From assembly GCA_016617855.1 (NCBI GenBank), contig JAECUM010001901.1:62001-126000 (forward strand): a DNA stretch of 64,000 bases. The letters run 5' to 3'. Made by a program: the position numbers and the translations under genes. The notes beneath the pieces are model-generated. The model searched no databases. It was given only the letters and a program-made list of their open reading frames with translations, and was not told the origin of the DNA. This DNA comes from Megalonaias nervosa. Its lineage: Eukaryota; Mollusca; Bivalvia; Unionida; Unionidae. This document shows, piece by piece, positions 22,645 through 35,396 of the stretch (position 1 is the first letter of the stretch; every line of letters begins with the position of its first letter).

Positions 22645-23340
22645 GCTCCAGAAGTCGTATGACTTACAGACTCAATGAATCATATTAATGTACTGAGTCA
22701 TATGACTAATGGACTCAAAGAGTCATATGGCTTAAGGACTCAGTGAGTCCTGAGACTTATGGACTCAAATAGTCAAATGGACTCAGTGAGTCATTTGACT
22801 TGTGGCATCAAAAAGACATGACTTACAGACTCTGTGAGTCATATGATTTATGGAATCTCTGACTCAAATGATTTATGGACTCAAATAGTTATGTGACTTA
22901 TGGACTTGGTATGTCATATGACTTGTGGACTTGATCAGTGATATGACCAATGGACCCAATGAGTCATATGAATAATAGACTCAAAGAGTCAAAAGACTTA
23001 TGGACTCAGCAAATCATATGACTTATGGACTCAATGAGACACGACTTATTGACTCAATGAGGCATATGACTTATGGACACAAAGAGTCTAATGACTTATG
23101 GATTTGGTGAGTCATATAACTTATGGATCCAAAAAGTCATGTGGCTTATGGAATCAGTGAGTCATGTGACTTACGGACTCGATGAGTCATGACTTATGAT
23201 GGACTTGAGGAGTTATATGACTAACAGACTCAAAGAGTCATATCATTATAGACTCAGTGAGTCATATGACTTCTGGACTTGATGAGTCGTATGACTTATG
23301 GTCTCAATGAGTCATATGACTAAAGGACTCAAAGAGTCAG
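22645..23340. repeat. Minisatellite of 24-25 bp with repeated AP-1-like sites
   Basis: About 27 units of GAGTCATATGACTTATGGAC type. By eye about eleven exact TGAGTCA or TGACTCA heptamers occur (for example at about 22694, 22787, 22834, 22961, 23107, 23161, 23183, 23255 and 23308). Many units also hold CATATG. TGA(G/C)TCA is the AP-1 (Fos/Jun family) consensus. The motif is inherent in the unit, so its density alone does not prove function. Confidence 0.92.
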
Positions 23341-23409
23341 CATCTTGCAATTATTGCTATGTGCTCAGTCACCTGTTTCATCTTCTACATGTACACTTTA
23401 GTGCTTAGC

Positions 23410-23545
23410 ATATGTGATTTGTGGCAAAAGACTGTGGGTTAGAATCCTACAATCAGACCAGCCTGGGTCAGCAACCCGGCTGTGTCCAAATGCAAGGCAC
23501 TTAACTCCAGTTGCATTGGTGCTATATAACCTATTTATCTTACCG
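23410..23545 (+). mobile_element. SINE-C copy
   Basis: GTGGGTTAGAATCCTAC (B-box-like), ATCAGACCAGCCTGG, GTCAGCAACCCGGCTGTGTC and GGCACTTAACTCCAGTTGCA, then a TTGGTGCTATATAACC end. Directly abuts an M-family element. Confidence 0.7.
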
Positions 23546-23550
23546 TAATG

Positions 23551-23762
23551 TTACCATATACACTTGCTTATAAGTCAAGACAAACTGCAACCAATAAAGA
23601 CCCTGATCTGTTATAGCAGATCAAGGTCTGTGTTGTTTTGTTTTACTGAATACTCCTAACAAACTGCATAGATCCAAATCTACCGCCACTTTATGTGATA
23701 CCAGCTCTCAGTCTGTGAAATTTGCAGTTGGACTCAACCTATAAGCGTGTATATACTGTACT
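23551..23762 (+). mobile_element. Two-lobed foldback (M family)
   Basis: Ends are CCATATACACTTGCTTATAA and CTATAAGCGTGTATATACTG with TA flanks. Lobe 1 is shortened (GACCCTGATCTG..CAGATCAAGGTC). Lobe 2 is diverged. Confidence 0.8.
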
Positions 23763-24629
23763 GTACAACTTACATGTATCAGGATGGTACTCTTATGTAC
23801 CTGTATATATCACATATACATACAAGTATCATTCCATAGACTAGTTACAACCAAGCACCACATATTGTTTCACTTTGTGCTTTCCTAACTGTCAATCATT
23901 AGTATAACTTAGGGATAGGAATCTGGTGTAGTGTGTAATCTAAGAATCTGTTTCTAATCAGATGATCTCCGTAATACTACAATTATGAATTTATGAAGCA
24001 TATTACACTGTAATCACGACCAAATACATCAATAATAGAAATTCCATGTATACAGCAAAGTATACATTTTGTAATGATAAAATTTTAAGAACATTTTCAA
24101 TGTAAACAAGTCTTTTCATTTCTGAATTACTATTTTTAATTCTCTATAGCTTTATCCTGCAAGACAAACATACTGTAGAGAATTAAATATTTCTGTATCC
24201 ATCCCACCCCACCCCCAAAATCTCTTAAATTGTCCTTTGATCCCTTGTGATCATCCAAATGGTTGGCTTGTGATGAAAAGACAAGCATGAATAAATTATA
24301 ACTGTTCAAAACAGATTCTGAAAGAGTAGATTAATGAATTAAACTTGTCTTGAGCAAACAAAAAGGCCTCTTTCATCACCGTTGATAAGCAGAGGTTTAT
24401 TTCTACAAAATAATGTGGGTAAGGGAGCCATTTAGGATGGGTGACTGATTAACATTATGGTACCTTTCCCGCTTTTCTACATGTTTTATATGTGTATCTT
24501 TGTTCAATATGCTGTCATTAAAGAAACAAAACTTTTTCCACTTGATTTAAATTTTCCTGTTTAAAGACTAGAGATGAACTGTGAAGTTAAAACACATTAA
24601 AGTTCTTGAAATTCCAATAAACACAGCAT
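23763..24629. other. Spacer, nothing recognised
   Basis: AT-rich sequence. No open frame or clear repeat is seen. Confidence 0.4.
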
Positions 24630-25030
24630 TCCCTCACTACAAGGTCCTTCACTATAACAGTTCCTGTTATAAGATCCTTCATTATAATACCATTCCTATT
24701 ATAAGGCCCTTCAGTATGACACTGTTCCTGTTATAAGATCTTTCATCATAACAGAGTTCCTGTTATAAGGCCAGTCATTATAACACCATTCCTGTTATAA
24801 GGCCATTCATTATACCACAGTTCCTGTTATAAGACCATTTATCATAATACCGTTCCAGTTATAAGGCCATTCATTATACTACAGTTCCTGTTATAAGACC
24901 ATTTATCATAACACCATTCCTGTTATAAGGCCATTCATTATACCACAGTTCCTGTTATAAGACCATTTATCATAACACTGTTCCTGTTATAAGGCCATTC
25001 ATTATAACACAGTTCCTGTTCTAAGGCAGG
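24630..25030. repeat. Minisatellite, half-unit about 30 bp, dimer about 60 bp
   Basis: TTCCTGTTATAAGGCCATTC and ATTATAACACC alternate with TTCCTGTTATAAGACCATTT and ATCATAACAC. The last units show a clean 60-bp dimer. GTTATAA and TTATAAC form local inverted repeats. Confidence 0.92.
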
Positions 25031-25329
25031 TATGGTCACAGATCTCACAACATTAAAGTAGTGATATTATTTGTATCATGTACTTTATTATAAGACAGTC
25101 TTACTATAAGGTTGTATACACTTTGTTATTTTTGTTCATGTATACAAGTATAGGGAAAATATTAATCATGATTTTCTCTGGTATATAACATTCTCAAAAC
25201 TTTAAAATAAAACAAGTTCTTGGTACAAAATATCAGAGGACCAAAATATTAAATAGTTTTATGGATTAATGCTGCACCAAAACTTAAAGAGGGCATGAAA
25301 AATTAGATGATGAAATATCATGAGTAAGT
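25031..25329. other. Spacer, nothing recognised
   Basis: Starts with decayed TATAAGACAGTCTTACTATAAGG-like repeats of the preceding array (written in part), then plain AT-rich sequence. Confidence 0.4.
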
Positions 25330-25560
25330 AGATATTCTCCAACTATTATTACACATCCAGTCCTATTAAAAAAAAGAAGAAAAAAAACCCCGACTATTCT
25401 TACACATCAGTCCCCTTCAAACCATGCCTTTTTAAAGAAAGAAAAACAGACCATTATTACACATCAGTCCTCTTCAAACCATGCCTTTTTAAAGAAAGAA
25501 AAAACAGACCATTATTACACATGCAGTCCCATTCAAACCATATCTTTTTAAAGAAGGACA
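25330..25560. repeat. Minisatellite, unit about 65 bp
   Basis: Three to four units carry ATTATTACACATCAGTCC, CTTCAAACCATGCC and TTTTTAAAGAAAGAAAAA. Confidence 0.9.
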
Positions 25561-26339
25561 AAAGAAAAGAAAATCATTGCATAGTATCCTGGGTTTAATG
25601 CATACAACTATATCATGAATCCGCTTTCCACAGTCGTCAGATTTCTGAACCATGAGAGTGGACAAGACAAATAAAATAATTAATAACCTACTAAACTTCT
25701 GGTGTTTATTAATACTACTGTAATAAGTTAAAACATGATATCTCAGTGATGGAAGACTATAGTGAACATCAAATTACACCTTCACCCTTTATTCAGGAAA
25801 AATGTTGGACTAAGAATTATATTTTTGTGTGAGAATTAAATTATGACTGGAGACTGTGAGATTCCCAAAATTGTCTGAGATTTGATCTCATTCTTGAGAT
25901 ATAACAGGTTCAGTATAATGTTAAGACAGAGTCAACAGAGTCTAACTCATTTAAGGTGACCCTGCAAAATGGACTGCTCTTGCATTTGCACTCTTCCATG
26001 TCCAAGATAACTTAGAATCTCCTGTTCACAACAGATCATTAGCTATCAGATTTCCATTGCAATTACTGCTGCTTGAACCTCATAATACCTGAACATATTA
26101 TCCATTGGCATGTTTTGATTCAGGATCCAGGCACCAGTGTGAGATTTCCTGATAGCTGCCTGGGTAAAGAGATTCACTGAAAACTAAAACCTGTAAAAAC
26201 TGATCAATAAGTTGATAGCTGATTGTTCAAGTATTGGACTTTTAACCAGTATTTTAAAAAAAAACACTTTAGCAAACATAAAATGTAACTACTGTCACAA
26301 TATGGCTAATGGCTCATGGGCTAAATAGGAGTACCCCTG
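25561..26339. other. Spacer, nothing recognised
   Basis: No gene or element is recognised. Confidence 0.4.
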
Positions 26340-26452
26340 ATGAAACTTAAAGTTGTATAAACTTCACAACGCCATGGTTAATGAAAGTTGTATAAACTTC
26401 ACAATGCCATGGTTAATGAAAGTTGTATAAACTTCACAACGCCATGGTTAGC
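26340..26452. repeat. Three near-identical 35-bp units
   Basis: AAAGTTGTATAAACTTCACA then ACGCCATGGTTAATG, three times; one unit has the CG changed to TG. Confidence 0.95.
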
Positions 26453-26511
26453 AGTGGGCAGACAGGCCAATATGAAGCTTCAAACATCTTCCTTAAATTA
26501 CTTTATGCACA

Positions 26512-26925
26512 CACAGTCAAACCTAGTCTAGTGATCACCTGCATATAATGACCACCTGCCCATAAAAGCCACCATTATTCAGTCCCTTCAAAGCTTCCTA
26601 TATAGTTTGCCTACATATAATGACCACCTGTCCATAAAAGTCAAAATTATTTAAGTTCCCTCAAAACTTCCTCTATAGCCTGCTTAAATATAATAACCAC
26701 CTGTCCATAAAAGACACCATTATTTAAGTCCCCACAAAATTTTCTATATAGTTTACCTACATATAATGATCACCTGCCCATAAAAGCCACCACTGTTTAA
26801 GTCCCTGCAAAATTTCCTATATTAGTTACCTACATATAATGACCACCTGCCCATAAAAGCCACCATTATTCTGTCCCCTCAAAAGGTCTTATATAGGCTA
26901 CATATATGTGATGACACCTGCTCCA
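26512..26925. repeat. Minisatellite, unit about 78 bp, starting with a foldback terminus
   Basis: Five units of ATATAATGACCACCTGCCCA, TAAAAGCCACCATTATT, AAGTCCC and TTCCTATATAGTTTACCTAC. The left edge reads ACAGTCAAACCTAG, matching the terminus ACAGTCAAACCTG of the element at 49966, and the GACCACCTG phrase is also shared with 35222-35396. Confidence 0.88.
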
Positions 26926-26949
26926 CACAAACAGAAACCCCTACTTTTT

Positions 26950-27660
26950 GGTCCACTGTACCTTCCCTTAATGGACAAAGTCTTATTAGAACACCCCTCT
27001 ATATAAAGCTCCCTTAATGAACACAGTCTTGTTAGAACATCACACTGTATAAGGTTCCCTTAATGGACACAGTCCTGTTAGAACATCACACTGTAAAAGG
27101 TTCCCTAAATGGACAGTCTTGTTGGAACATCGCACAGTAAAAGGTTCCCTTAATGGACACAATCTTGTTAGAACATAGCACTGTATAAGATTCCCTTAAT
27201 GGACATAGCCTTGCTAATACATCCCTCTGTAAAAGGCTCCCTTAACAGACAGCCTTGTTAGAGCATCCATATCTATTAGGCTCCCTTAATGGACACAACC
27301 TTGTTAGAATATCCCTCTATATAAAGCTCCCTTAATGGACACAGATTTCTTAGACCATCCTTTTGTATAAGGTTCCCTTAATGGACACAGCCTTGTTAGA
27401 ACATCCCTCTGTATAAGGCTCTCTTAATGGAGACAACCTAGTTATAACATCCCTCTGTATAAGGCTCCCTCAATAGACACAGTCTTGTAAGAATATTACA
27501 CTGTATAAGACTCCCTCAATAGATGAGCCTTGTTAGAACATCCCCCTGTACATAGCTCCCTCAATGGACACAGCCTTATTAGAACATCCCTCTCCATAAG
27601 GCTCCCTCAATGGACACATCCTAATGTTAGAACATTTCCTCTCTATAAAGCTTCCTAACT
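26950..27660. repeat. Minisatellite, unit about 46 bp
   Basis: About fifteen units of GTTAGAACATCCCTCTGTAT, AAGGCTCCCTTAATGGACAC and AGCCTT. Later units have CTCAATGGACAC in place of CTTAATGGACAC, a shared sub-type. Confidence 0.94.
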
Positions 27661-27999
27661 TACTCACTCACAATGTGGGTTACATATAGTGGATCCAATA
27701 ACTAGCATTATATAGAGGGGGCACTGTGCAGACACATACACATATATGAAATCTATTACACATCTCTTAAAATCATCTCTAAAAAGTTCACAAAGGCACA
27801 AAAGACCTTGAGGCCCTCTTTAAATGCAAGAAACTAAAATATATGCACTCTTTTATGTAAAAAAAAAATGGGTGGAGGGGGCAGAAGTAGATTCAGAAAT
27901 GTCTACCTATTGTGAAGGTGACCAATGTAGCAGGCTTTATTCCTTGAACTTGCACTAAACAGCCATTGTCTTAAGTGGACACCTCTGCCCTGCTACATT
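27661..27999. other. Spacer, nothing recognised
   Basis: No gene is seen; an A run lies at about 27860. Confidence 0.4.
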
Positions 28000-28142
28000 T
28001 GTGGCTGGTAGAGTAATGGACTCGTATTTCATGGGTCATAGGTTTAATGCCCAGCCACTGGATTGGCCGCTTAGGTGTGTACTTGGGAAAGGCACTTATC
28101 ACAATACAGCCAATGTGTTAAAAGCGACATTAAAATCATGAA
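28000..28142 (+). mobile_element. SINE-D copy
   Basis: GTGGCTGGTAGAGTAATGGA (A-box-like), GTCATAGGTTTAATGCCC (weak B box), TGTACTTGGGAAAGGCACTT and AATGTGTTAAAAGCGACATT. Confidence 0.65.
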
Positions 28143-28584
28143 AAACAAAAATGCATTTGTCACTACTGAAGTGTAATTGACTCGGTGTGTCAATGATAAT
28201 GATGATTCCGCCATCTATCAATTTATCCATCCATCCATTCATGTACAGATAATTACATACACAACAGAACATCAATACATGTACCTTGTTACAAGCAAAT
28301 GGATAATGCTGGCCATAGAATCTTACCTGATCAGTTTTCATTAAACCTGAATATGTCAATGCTAACACAAAGCTTACTGTTATTAGTAATAGAAAATAAA
28401 TTAACAGTAGCAGAAATAGGCAAAGACCTTAGTACCTAAGAACTTTGGCATCACAAAATGATCTATGTCAGATGCATAATTACTTTAACATCAAAATACA
28501 ATGTATCTAATGTCTCACTGGTATGGAATGCCTCTGAATCTATTCACTGATCAATAACTCCTGGTCTTGGAAAACCTCTGTCAT
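28143..28584. other. Spacer, nothing recognised
   Basis: Includes short CATCCATCCATTCATG and TGATAATGATGAT simple repeats. No gene is recognised. Confidence 0.4.
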
Positions 28585-29215
28585 TAGCGTCATTAGCCCA
28601 CATGGGCAAGCTAATTTCCTATGTCTATGTGCCATCCCCTTGCCAGCTGCCCACCATAATTGAATTTTCACATGGGCAATCTATAATAGCCATTGTCTAT
28701 ATTCCATCCCCTTGCCAGTAGCCTAATGAAAGTGCTTCTCCCATGGGCTTGCCAGCAGCCCACCATAATTGAATTTTCACATGGGCAATCTATAATAGCC
28801 ATTGTCTATATTCCATCCCCTTGCCAGTAGCCTAATGAAAGTGCTTTTCCCATGGGCAAGCTAATTTGTCCTGTGTATGTCTATTTTACCATTCCCTTGC
28901 CAGTAGCCCACTGCAAGTGAATTTTCGGATGGGCAAGCTAATGTCCCATGTCTATCTACCATTCCCTTGCCAGTAGCCCACTGCAAGTGAATTTTCACAT
29001 GGGCAAGCTAATGTCCCATGTCTATCTACCATTCCCTTGCCAGTAGCCCACTGCAAGTGAATTTTCACATGGGCAAGCTTATGTCCCATGTCTATCTACC
29101 ATTCCCTTGCCAGTAGCCCACTGCAAGTGAATTTTCACATGGGCAAGCTAATGTCCCATGTCTATCTACCATTCCCTTGCCAGTAGCCCACTGCAAGTGC
29201 ATTTTCTCATGAGCA
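28585..29215. repeat. Minisatellite, unit about 70 bp
   Basis: About nine units of CATTCCCTTGCCAGTAGCCC, ACTGCAAGTGAATTTTCACA, TGGGCAAGCTAATGTCCCAT and GTCTATCTAC. The right four are almost identical. The left end contains a larger duplicate with CACCATAATTGAATTTTCAC. Confidence 0.95.
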
Positions 29216-29296
29216 ATGTAGTCATCATAATCAAATCTCAGAGCACACTTTTGTATTGTTTCAAGTTTAGGAGTGTTAATGTCAGAGTAGAAATAA

Positions 29297-29335
29297 TAAT
29301 ATTAATAATAATAATCATAATAATAATAATATTTA
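29297..29335. repeat. (AAT)n microsatellite
   Basis: AAT/ATT triplets with one CAT interruption. Confidence 0.9.
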
Positions 29336-29377
29336 AAGAAGCTCATTTGGTCATCTGACCAATCTTCCCTGAGAGAT

Positions 29378-29380
<3 letters not shown>

Positions 29381-29415
<35 letters not shown>
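29381..29415. repeat. (AC)n microsatellite
   Basis: A pure AC run of about 17 units. Confidence 0.97.
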
Positions 29416-29416
<1 letters not shown>

Positions 29417-30867
29417 TTTTAACAAGATGAGGTGTCTTTAGACAACAAATGTTATTAAATGCCAGGTTATGGGACAAAAATTGAAATTGGAGAGGATAAA
29501 TGTATGAGATTTGTCAATTTGTTGAGCCTAGTTAACTTCTGACCAATATGTTTCAGGACACACCATACTAATTGTATGGAAAAATGGGAACCAGTTTGGA
29601 AATTGGGTGAACATAACATGAGTATATACCTGTTTGGCTGGCCAGGATTGGTTGATAATGAAAGTTAGATTTTAGTAAAAAGAATCTTTTTTGAGAGCTT
29701 ATCCTAGTTGTAACTGAAAAAAGACATTGTTTTATTAATGGGATTTCAGTCCATTAACAGTCTTGAGTTTGGAACAATCATTACTGAAATTAGCAACTGA
29801 CTCTTTGGTGCAGAATTGAAAGCACACGTTTCAAACGCATGTAGGTCCAGAAAATGCCACAGCTCATATCCTTTACTCTACACAGATGCTGCCATCCAGG
29901 ATGCATCTATACTGATAAATATAGGTTTGATCATGAGCACTTAGAAATTTAAAGTTATGGAATTTTTAATATCATGGTGTTTGCATAGGTTTACTATGGG
30001 AACTGAATTTAGTAACCAGAGCCCTTCAAAACAGATAGTTGCCTCAAGCTGTACTGCAAATGTCAATTAACAGGACAAAGTGTTATCATCCTCATAGTTA
30101 TGTGACATAGCTTTCCCATGGGGGGGGGGGGATTCTGATGTAACCTGTTAAGTTATTTCTCAATTTAAACACTGTAAATAAAAGATCTGCAAGCAGTAAG
30201 TTAATGTTACAGTAAAAAGTCTATCTTCTGTCTGCCATAAGCAACCATTCTAATATTGGCTGATATAAGAAAAGGAAATGTTTTGTGAGATAAAATAGAT
30301 ATCAAACTCTTGTGTGAGAACAGTCTTTTTTGGTCACTTAAGATGTGTACCCTGAGAAAGTAAAAAGCAGAATAAGCACACTCCTGGAGATTTGCCCAAT
30401 GTTTGTTTACAAATATTGGTCTTGAGAATGGAGTCCATCAAGGTCAGCTCAGCAGGCCTCCACTATATTCCCTACAGGGGTTAGAACTGTCAAAACTGGT
30501 GATTAATATGCACCAGCTGCTGAGGTCAAGGCTGGTAAAACCAAGATTCAGTGTGACTTTTGAATGTTTCTGTACAATAAGATTAAATTATAAATGTCTG
30601 TGAAATTATATATTATTGCTAGTGTAATGTTTTGTATGTAATTATTATCATTATATAATTACAAAAAATAAATGAAATGATATCTGTAAGTGAGATTGAC
30701 TTTTACATGCCATTTTTTAAAAATGTTATTATGATCTGAAGGCTGATAATAAAGATATACAAGAAAAAGTAAGTGAATTTAATTTTTTAATAATGTATTA
30801 ACATTTTTTTTTTTACAGCAATGCTTGTAAATAAGCATTGTTTCCTTTAAATTAAATACTCAAATTA
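29416..30867. other. Long spacer, nothing recognised
   Basis: About 1.4 kb without gene or clear repeat. A 12-G run lies at 30120-30131. Confidence 0.4.
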
Positions 30868-31130
30868 CAGGAATGTTTTAATAATTTCTTATTTCAGTAT
30901 TTTACTCGACTTCGGTTTATATAAACTTGCAATCTGCATTAATTTCACCACAAAATGTTTGATGCGTGACATTTTATAACTGGACAAATGGCATCATTTA
31001 CAGGAATTTTTTTTATAATTTCTTATTTCAGTATTGTACCTGACTTCAATATACACAAATGTGTGATTTGTATTAATTTCACCTCAAAATGTTTGGTTTG
31101 TGACATTTTGTAACTAGACAAATGGCATAA
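30868..31130. repeat. Tandem duplication of about 140 bp
   Basis: Both halves hold ATAATTTCTTATTTCAGTAT, TTTGTATTAATTTCACC-type, AAAATGTTTG and GACAAATGGCAT in order. Confidence 0.85.
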
Positions 31131-32233
31131 GGCCCACATGATTTAAAACATAAATGCAAAATTGTTTATGAAAAGTTGTACCTATTGCAGGTGTTTCATT
31201 TATTTCTCCTAAATTTAGCTCATTTTCTTCATATGGCAGCTGTTACCAGTCTTAGAGTTATCAGATTTTGAGATTTCAAAGAAATGTAAATGCTGTCTAT
31301 TTACATTAATCCATGCCTTAGTTAATTTTGCAATGTGTCAATGGAATTTGTACTCACCTTCGCTTTGCTAATAGCTATTTGCAGATATTACTGATATGCT
31401 TTGAGGAAATCTGATCTTGTTATGCCTCTTTATTCTGTCCCCCTCCCCCGTGGTGGAAACTGAAACACTTCCAAGCATTTTTACAGATGGAAGTTTTTTT
31501 AAAATACTTTGAAGCAACAGTGATGCACATAATGTATATTTTTTAAACTATACATTTATTTGACTTAACAGTGACTAAATGGCTTAAATGCTTTGAGCCA
31601 AAATACACAAAATATTAAGAGACACTCTTCTAGTACTGCCATGAAAACAAACAGTTTACCTTTAGAATGTAATATTTCAATCTGAGTAGATGTTTTTAGC
31701 AACGTGTCAAACATATTTCATCAACAAATGATTTCACAACCATTTCATTGATGACTGCCAAAAGTTGAGGTTTATATCATATGTGTAGCAGATAACAACA
31801 GTATTACACTCTTTTCAAGACTGGTAACTAATACCGATTATGTATACTTATACAATAAGTAATTTATCACTGAAAGATAATCTCTTCAAACTGAAAACTT
31901 TGTAAAAGGTATTGCCTACATCATATGCATCACTGACCCTGAAGAATATGATATCAACAAATGACACAGTCTTTCAACAATTTCAGATACAAGATAAAAT
32001 ATCACAGCCTGATGCAAGGTCACCAAGGGTACTTTTTTAAAAACTAATTTACCAAAATTATCAACTATATGATTGACTGTGTTGATCAATTATGGTACAA
32101 AGGTGGATACTGATGATGCTAATATAATTTTTTGCTTCTAATATTCAGCCTGGGTACAAACTATTACGAAAGTATAACATAAAGACAGAACTAAAGAGAA
32201 TGGTTAATGAAAGATGGACAATGAATGGGATAA
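31131..32233. other. Long spacer, nothing recognised
   Basis: No coding signal is seen in this AT-rich kilobase. Confidence 0.4.
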
Positions 32234-32294
32234 TCTCTCTCTCTCTCCCCCTCCCTCTCTCTCTCTCTCTCTCTCTCCCTCTCTCTCTCTCTCT
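32234..32294. repeat. (CT)n microsatellite
   Basis: CT run with CCC interruptions. Three overlapping open frames on both strands are rich in Arg-Glu or Ser-Leu only because of it. Confidence 0.97.
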
Positions 32295-33769
32295 GTGGGT
32301 TTTGAAAGATTTTTGGCTTGCTGAGTATCAATGTAAAACAAATGTATACATTTATATATATAACATTTATATATATAAAAGCAGATGTACATGCACATCT
32401 TGCCCGGTTTCTAAAAACGTAGACCTGGCACATATTCATATTCTTTGTTCAGACTTATTTCATCCTGTATGGATAATTCAGTCTGACGATGCTTACCTGG
32501 GTGTTCTGACATTCTTATGTATGAGCGATGACAAAAGATAGTCATGATTACTTAAATACAGTTAAGTTAATGATATGTATAGTTTGAGAATCAAATTAAG
32601 TAAATCTGACATTTAAAGCACTGTTTTATCAGTTTCCATCAACAAAGAATCAAACGTAAGCCCAGGTTTGTAATACAGTATTACAAAAATGAAACAAAGT
32701 TGTACTGATCATTTACACAAGTGCATAGTATCTATCACAATGAGATAATAAGCAGATAAACATAATCTTACTTACATGGCCTATCTACAGGTGTTTAGTT
32801 GTTTAGTTAATAACAGTTTACATTATATGCTGGCCTTTCTTTAAGGTGTACTTACCTACTGTCTGCTCTATGAGATATTGTTTTCACTTCATGTGCCCTT
32901 GAGACATTATGGGTCACTGGCAAGTCTACTACAGTATTTGTAAATGGTAAATAGCCTGACCCAGTGTGTGTCATGTGTATGACCACAAATCATCAAATTC
33001 TCTTTTAAGTAAGTATATCAAAGTTCACTGATACAATACATGTTACTGTATCATAATTCACTGCAACCTTTAATGTGTTTAATCTGATGAGATTCCAAAT
33101 AAAGTCTTTTCTGGTCAAAATGACCTTGATGGAGTCTAGCCCATTTTGTTATTGTCATCAGTTTTGGGGTATCTTTTATGATGTTTTTTTTTAAAATAAA
33201 GAATTACCACCCTTATCTTATTACAGTCAAAGTCTGACTCTCACATCATGATGTGTCTGTCTTCGGGGTTCAAAAATAAACATGGACACAAAGTAGTAAT
33301 GCCCTTTTCTTATGAAATACTTATGTAATTCATGTGTAGACTTGAGATTATGTTCATCCATATATGTCTGAATGAAAGAATATAAATTGATTTGATGTTT
33401 GGTTCCCCATGCATATGAGTACATATCAGGTTCATTTGTTGTTCAGCCCATAACAAATTTTCATGTTGTGTCATTTCAAGTGATTTGTCACTCTTATCTT
33501 TTTTTTAATGCCTTTATTTTGGATGCATTGGATTGTTACTTATGTTTTAAAATCAATGAATATTTTTAAAGAAATAAAATAACACTGTAGAAGTAATTCT
33601 CAAACCAAAATGTGCAAATAAGATAAATTAATCAAAAATAATTTTTTTACTAATGAATATGGCAAATAAGTTTTAAATTCTTATATATATTAGCATTCAA
33701 TTAAAATACAATTTTCTACAGTTAAGCAAAATTCTCTGGAATAACTGTCTTTATAAGAGAACTATTACA
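32295..33769. other. Long spacer, nothing recognised
   Basis: No gene is recognised in almost 1.5 kb. Confidence 0.4.
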
Positions 33770-34685
33770 GTCACTGATAGCAATAAATGTCTGCAACTGT
33801 CTATATAAGAGCAGTATTACATTCATGTGGATCTGATAACAATAAATGTCTGTGCAGTATTACACTCATATCTGATAGCAATAAATGTCTGTGCAGTATC
33901 ACACTCATATATGATAACAATAAATGTCTGTGACTGTCTTTACAGGAGCAGTATTACACTCATGTGGATCTGATAGCATTAAATGTCTGTGCAGTATTAC
34001 ACTCATATCTGATAGCAATAAATGTCTGTGTCTTTATAAGAGCAGTATTACACTCATATCTAATAACAATAAATGTCTGTGCAGTATTACACTCATATAC
34101 GATAGCAATAAATATCTGTGACTGTCTTTGTAAGAGAAGTATGTGTATTACACTCATATGTGGATCTGATAGAAATAAGTGTCTGTGACTGTCTTTATAA
34201 GAGAAGTACCTGTATTACACTCATGTGGATCTGAAAGCAATAAATGTCTGCAGTATTACTCTCATATCTGATAGCAATAAATATCTGTGACTGTCTTTAT
34301 AGGAGTAGTATTACACTCATATGTGAATCTGATAGAAATAAATATCTGTGACTGTCTCTTTATAGGAGTAGTATTACACTCATATCTGGATCTGATAGAA
34401 ATAAGTGTCTGTGACTGTCTTTATAGGAGTAGTATTACACTCATATGTGGATCTGATAGAAATAAGTGTCTGTGACTGTCTTTATAAGAGAAGTACCTGT
34501 ATTACACTCATGTGGATCTGAAAGCAATAAATGTCTGCAGTATTACTCTCATATCTGATAGCAATAAATATCTGTGACTGTCTTTATAGGAGTAGTATTA
34601 CACTCATATGTGGATCTGATAGCAATAAATGTCTGTGACTGTCTTTACAAGAAAAGTATCATCTGATAGCAATAAATGTTTTTGA
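33770..34685. repeat. Complex minisatellite, units about 40-80 bp
   Basis: Units combine AGTATTACACTCATAT, GTGGATCTGATAGCAATAAA, TGTCTGTGACTGTCTTTATA and AGAG. Units with and without the ACTGTCTTTATAAGAG insert alternate, giving two lengths. Blocks around 34190-34290 and 34490-34590 repeat almost exactly, so a longer segment was duplicated recently. Confidence 0.93.
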
Positions 34686-35221
34686 CTGAATTTAACATTT
34701 GATTGGAAAGAACAATATTCATTTAGGACTGAATTAAGGTCTAACACTTTTTGTTCCCAATTTGTCAACTGGAATCTGGGTGTTATATTTTAATTCAATA
34801 TTTTTGTAATGAAAGATGAAAGCAGTCAAGATTTCAAGTAATAACATTAACAATTTAAGACATTAAATGTATGAAGTGACTGAAATACTGTGAAGGCATG
34901 TATATGTGTGCATTTGACCTTTCAATTTCAGTCCAAATACATGTTGATTTTTGCATTCAGATAAATTAAAATTCTTAATATCTGAGTTGTAAGTCAGACA
35001 TTGTATATTGCTTACAAATAAATTTACCAATTTAGTCTCCAATGAAATCTTACAATGCAGTTTCATAGTTTGTTTTCCTATTAATATCCTAGGGTGACCA
35101 TTTTGTCCCTTTCTGGTCCTATTAAATTCCTACTTAACCCTTTCCTAGTTGCCTTGGAAGTTGCCTCAGAAAATGACTGGATAAATAAGAGGAATATCTC
35201 TTCCTAGTGACACCCTACTAA
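34686..35221. other. Spacer, nothing recognised
   Basis: No gene or clear repeat is recognised. Confidence 0.4.
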
Positions 35222-35396
35222 AGTAAAACCTCTCCTGAGAGACCACTCTATGAGACCACCTGTTCTGTGATACCAGGATCACCATGAACAGATTTAATGA
35301 TTATATAGCATTATGACCTGTTATAAGTGACCACCTGCCTTGAGAGACCATTATTTTTGGCAGAGGTGGTGGTCTTTCAAGACAGGTTCTACTGTG
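35222..35396. mobile_element. Foldback element, N family
   Basis: Arms AGTAAAACCTCTCCTGAGAG and GGTCTTTCAAGACAGGTTCT are inverted. The internal GACCACCTG and ATGATTATATAGCATTATGA phrases match the copy at 49966-50142. Confidence 0.75.

Noticed and set aside
22645..23340. CRISPR-like regular repeats
   Set aside because: Units are contiguous without unique spacers, and the DNA is animal nuclear sequence. The same applies to all other arrays here.
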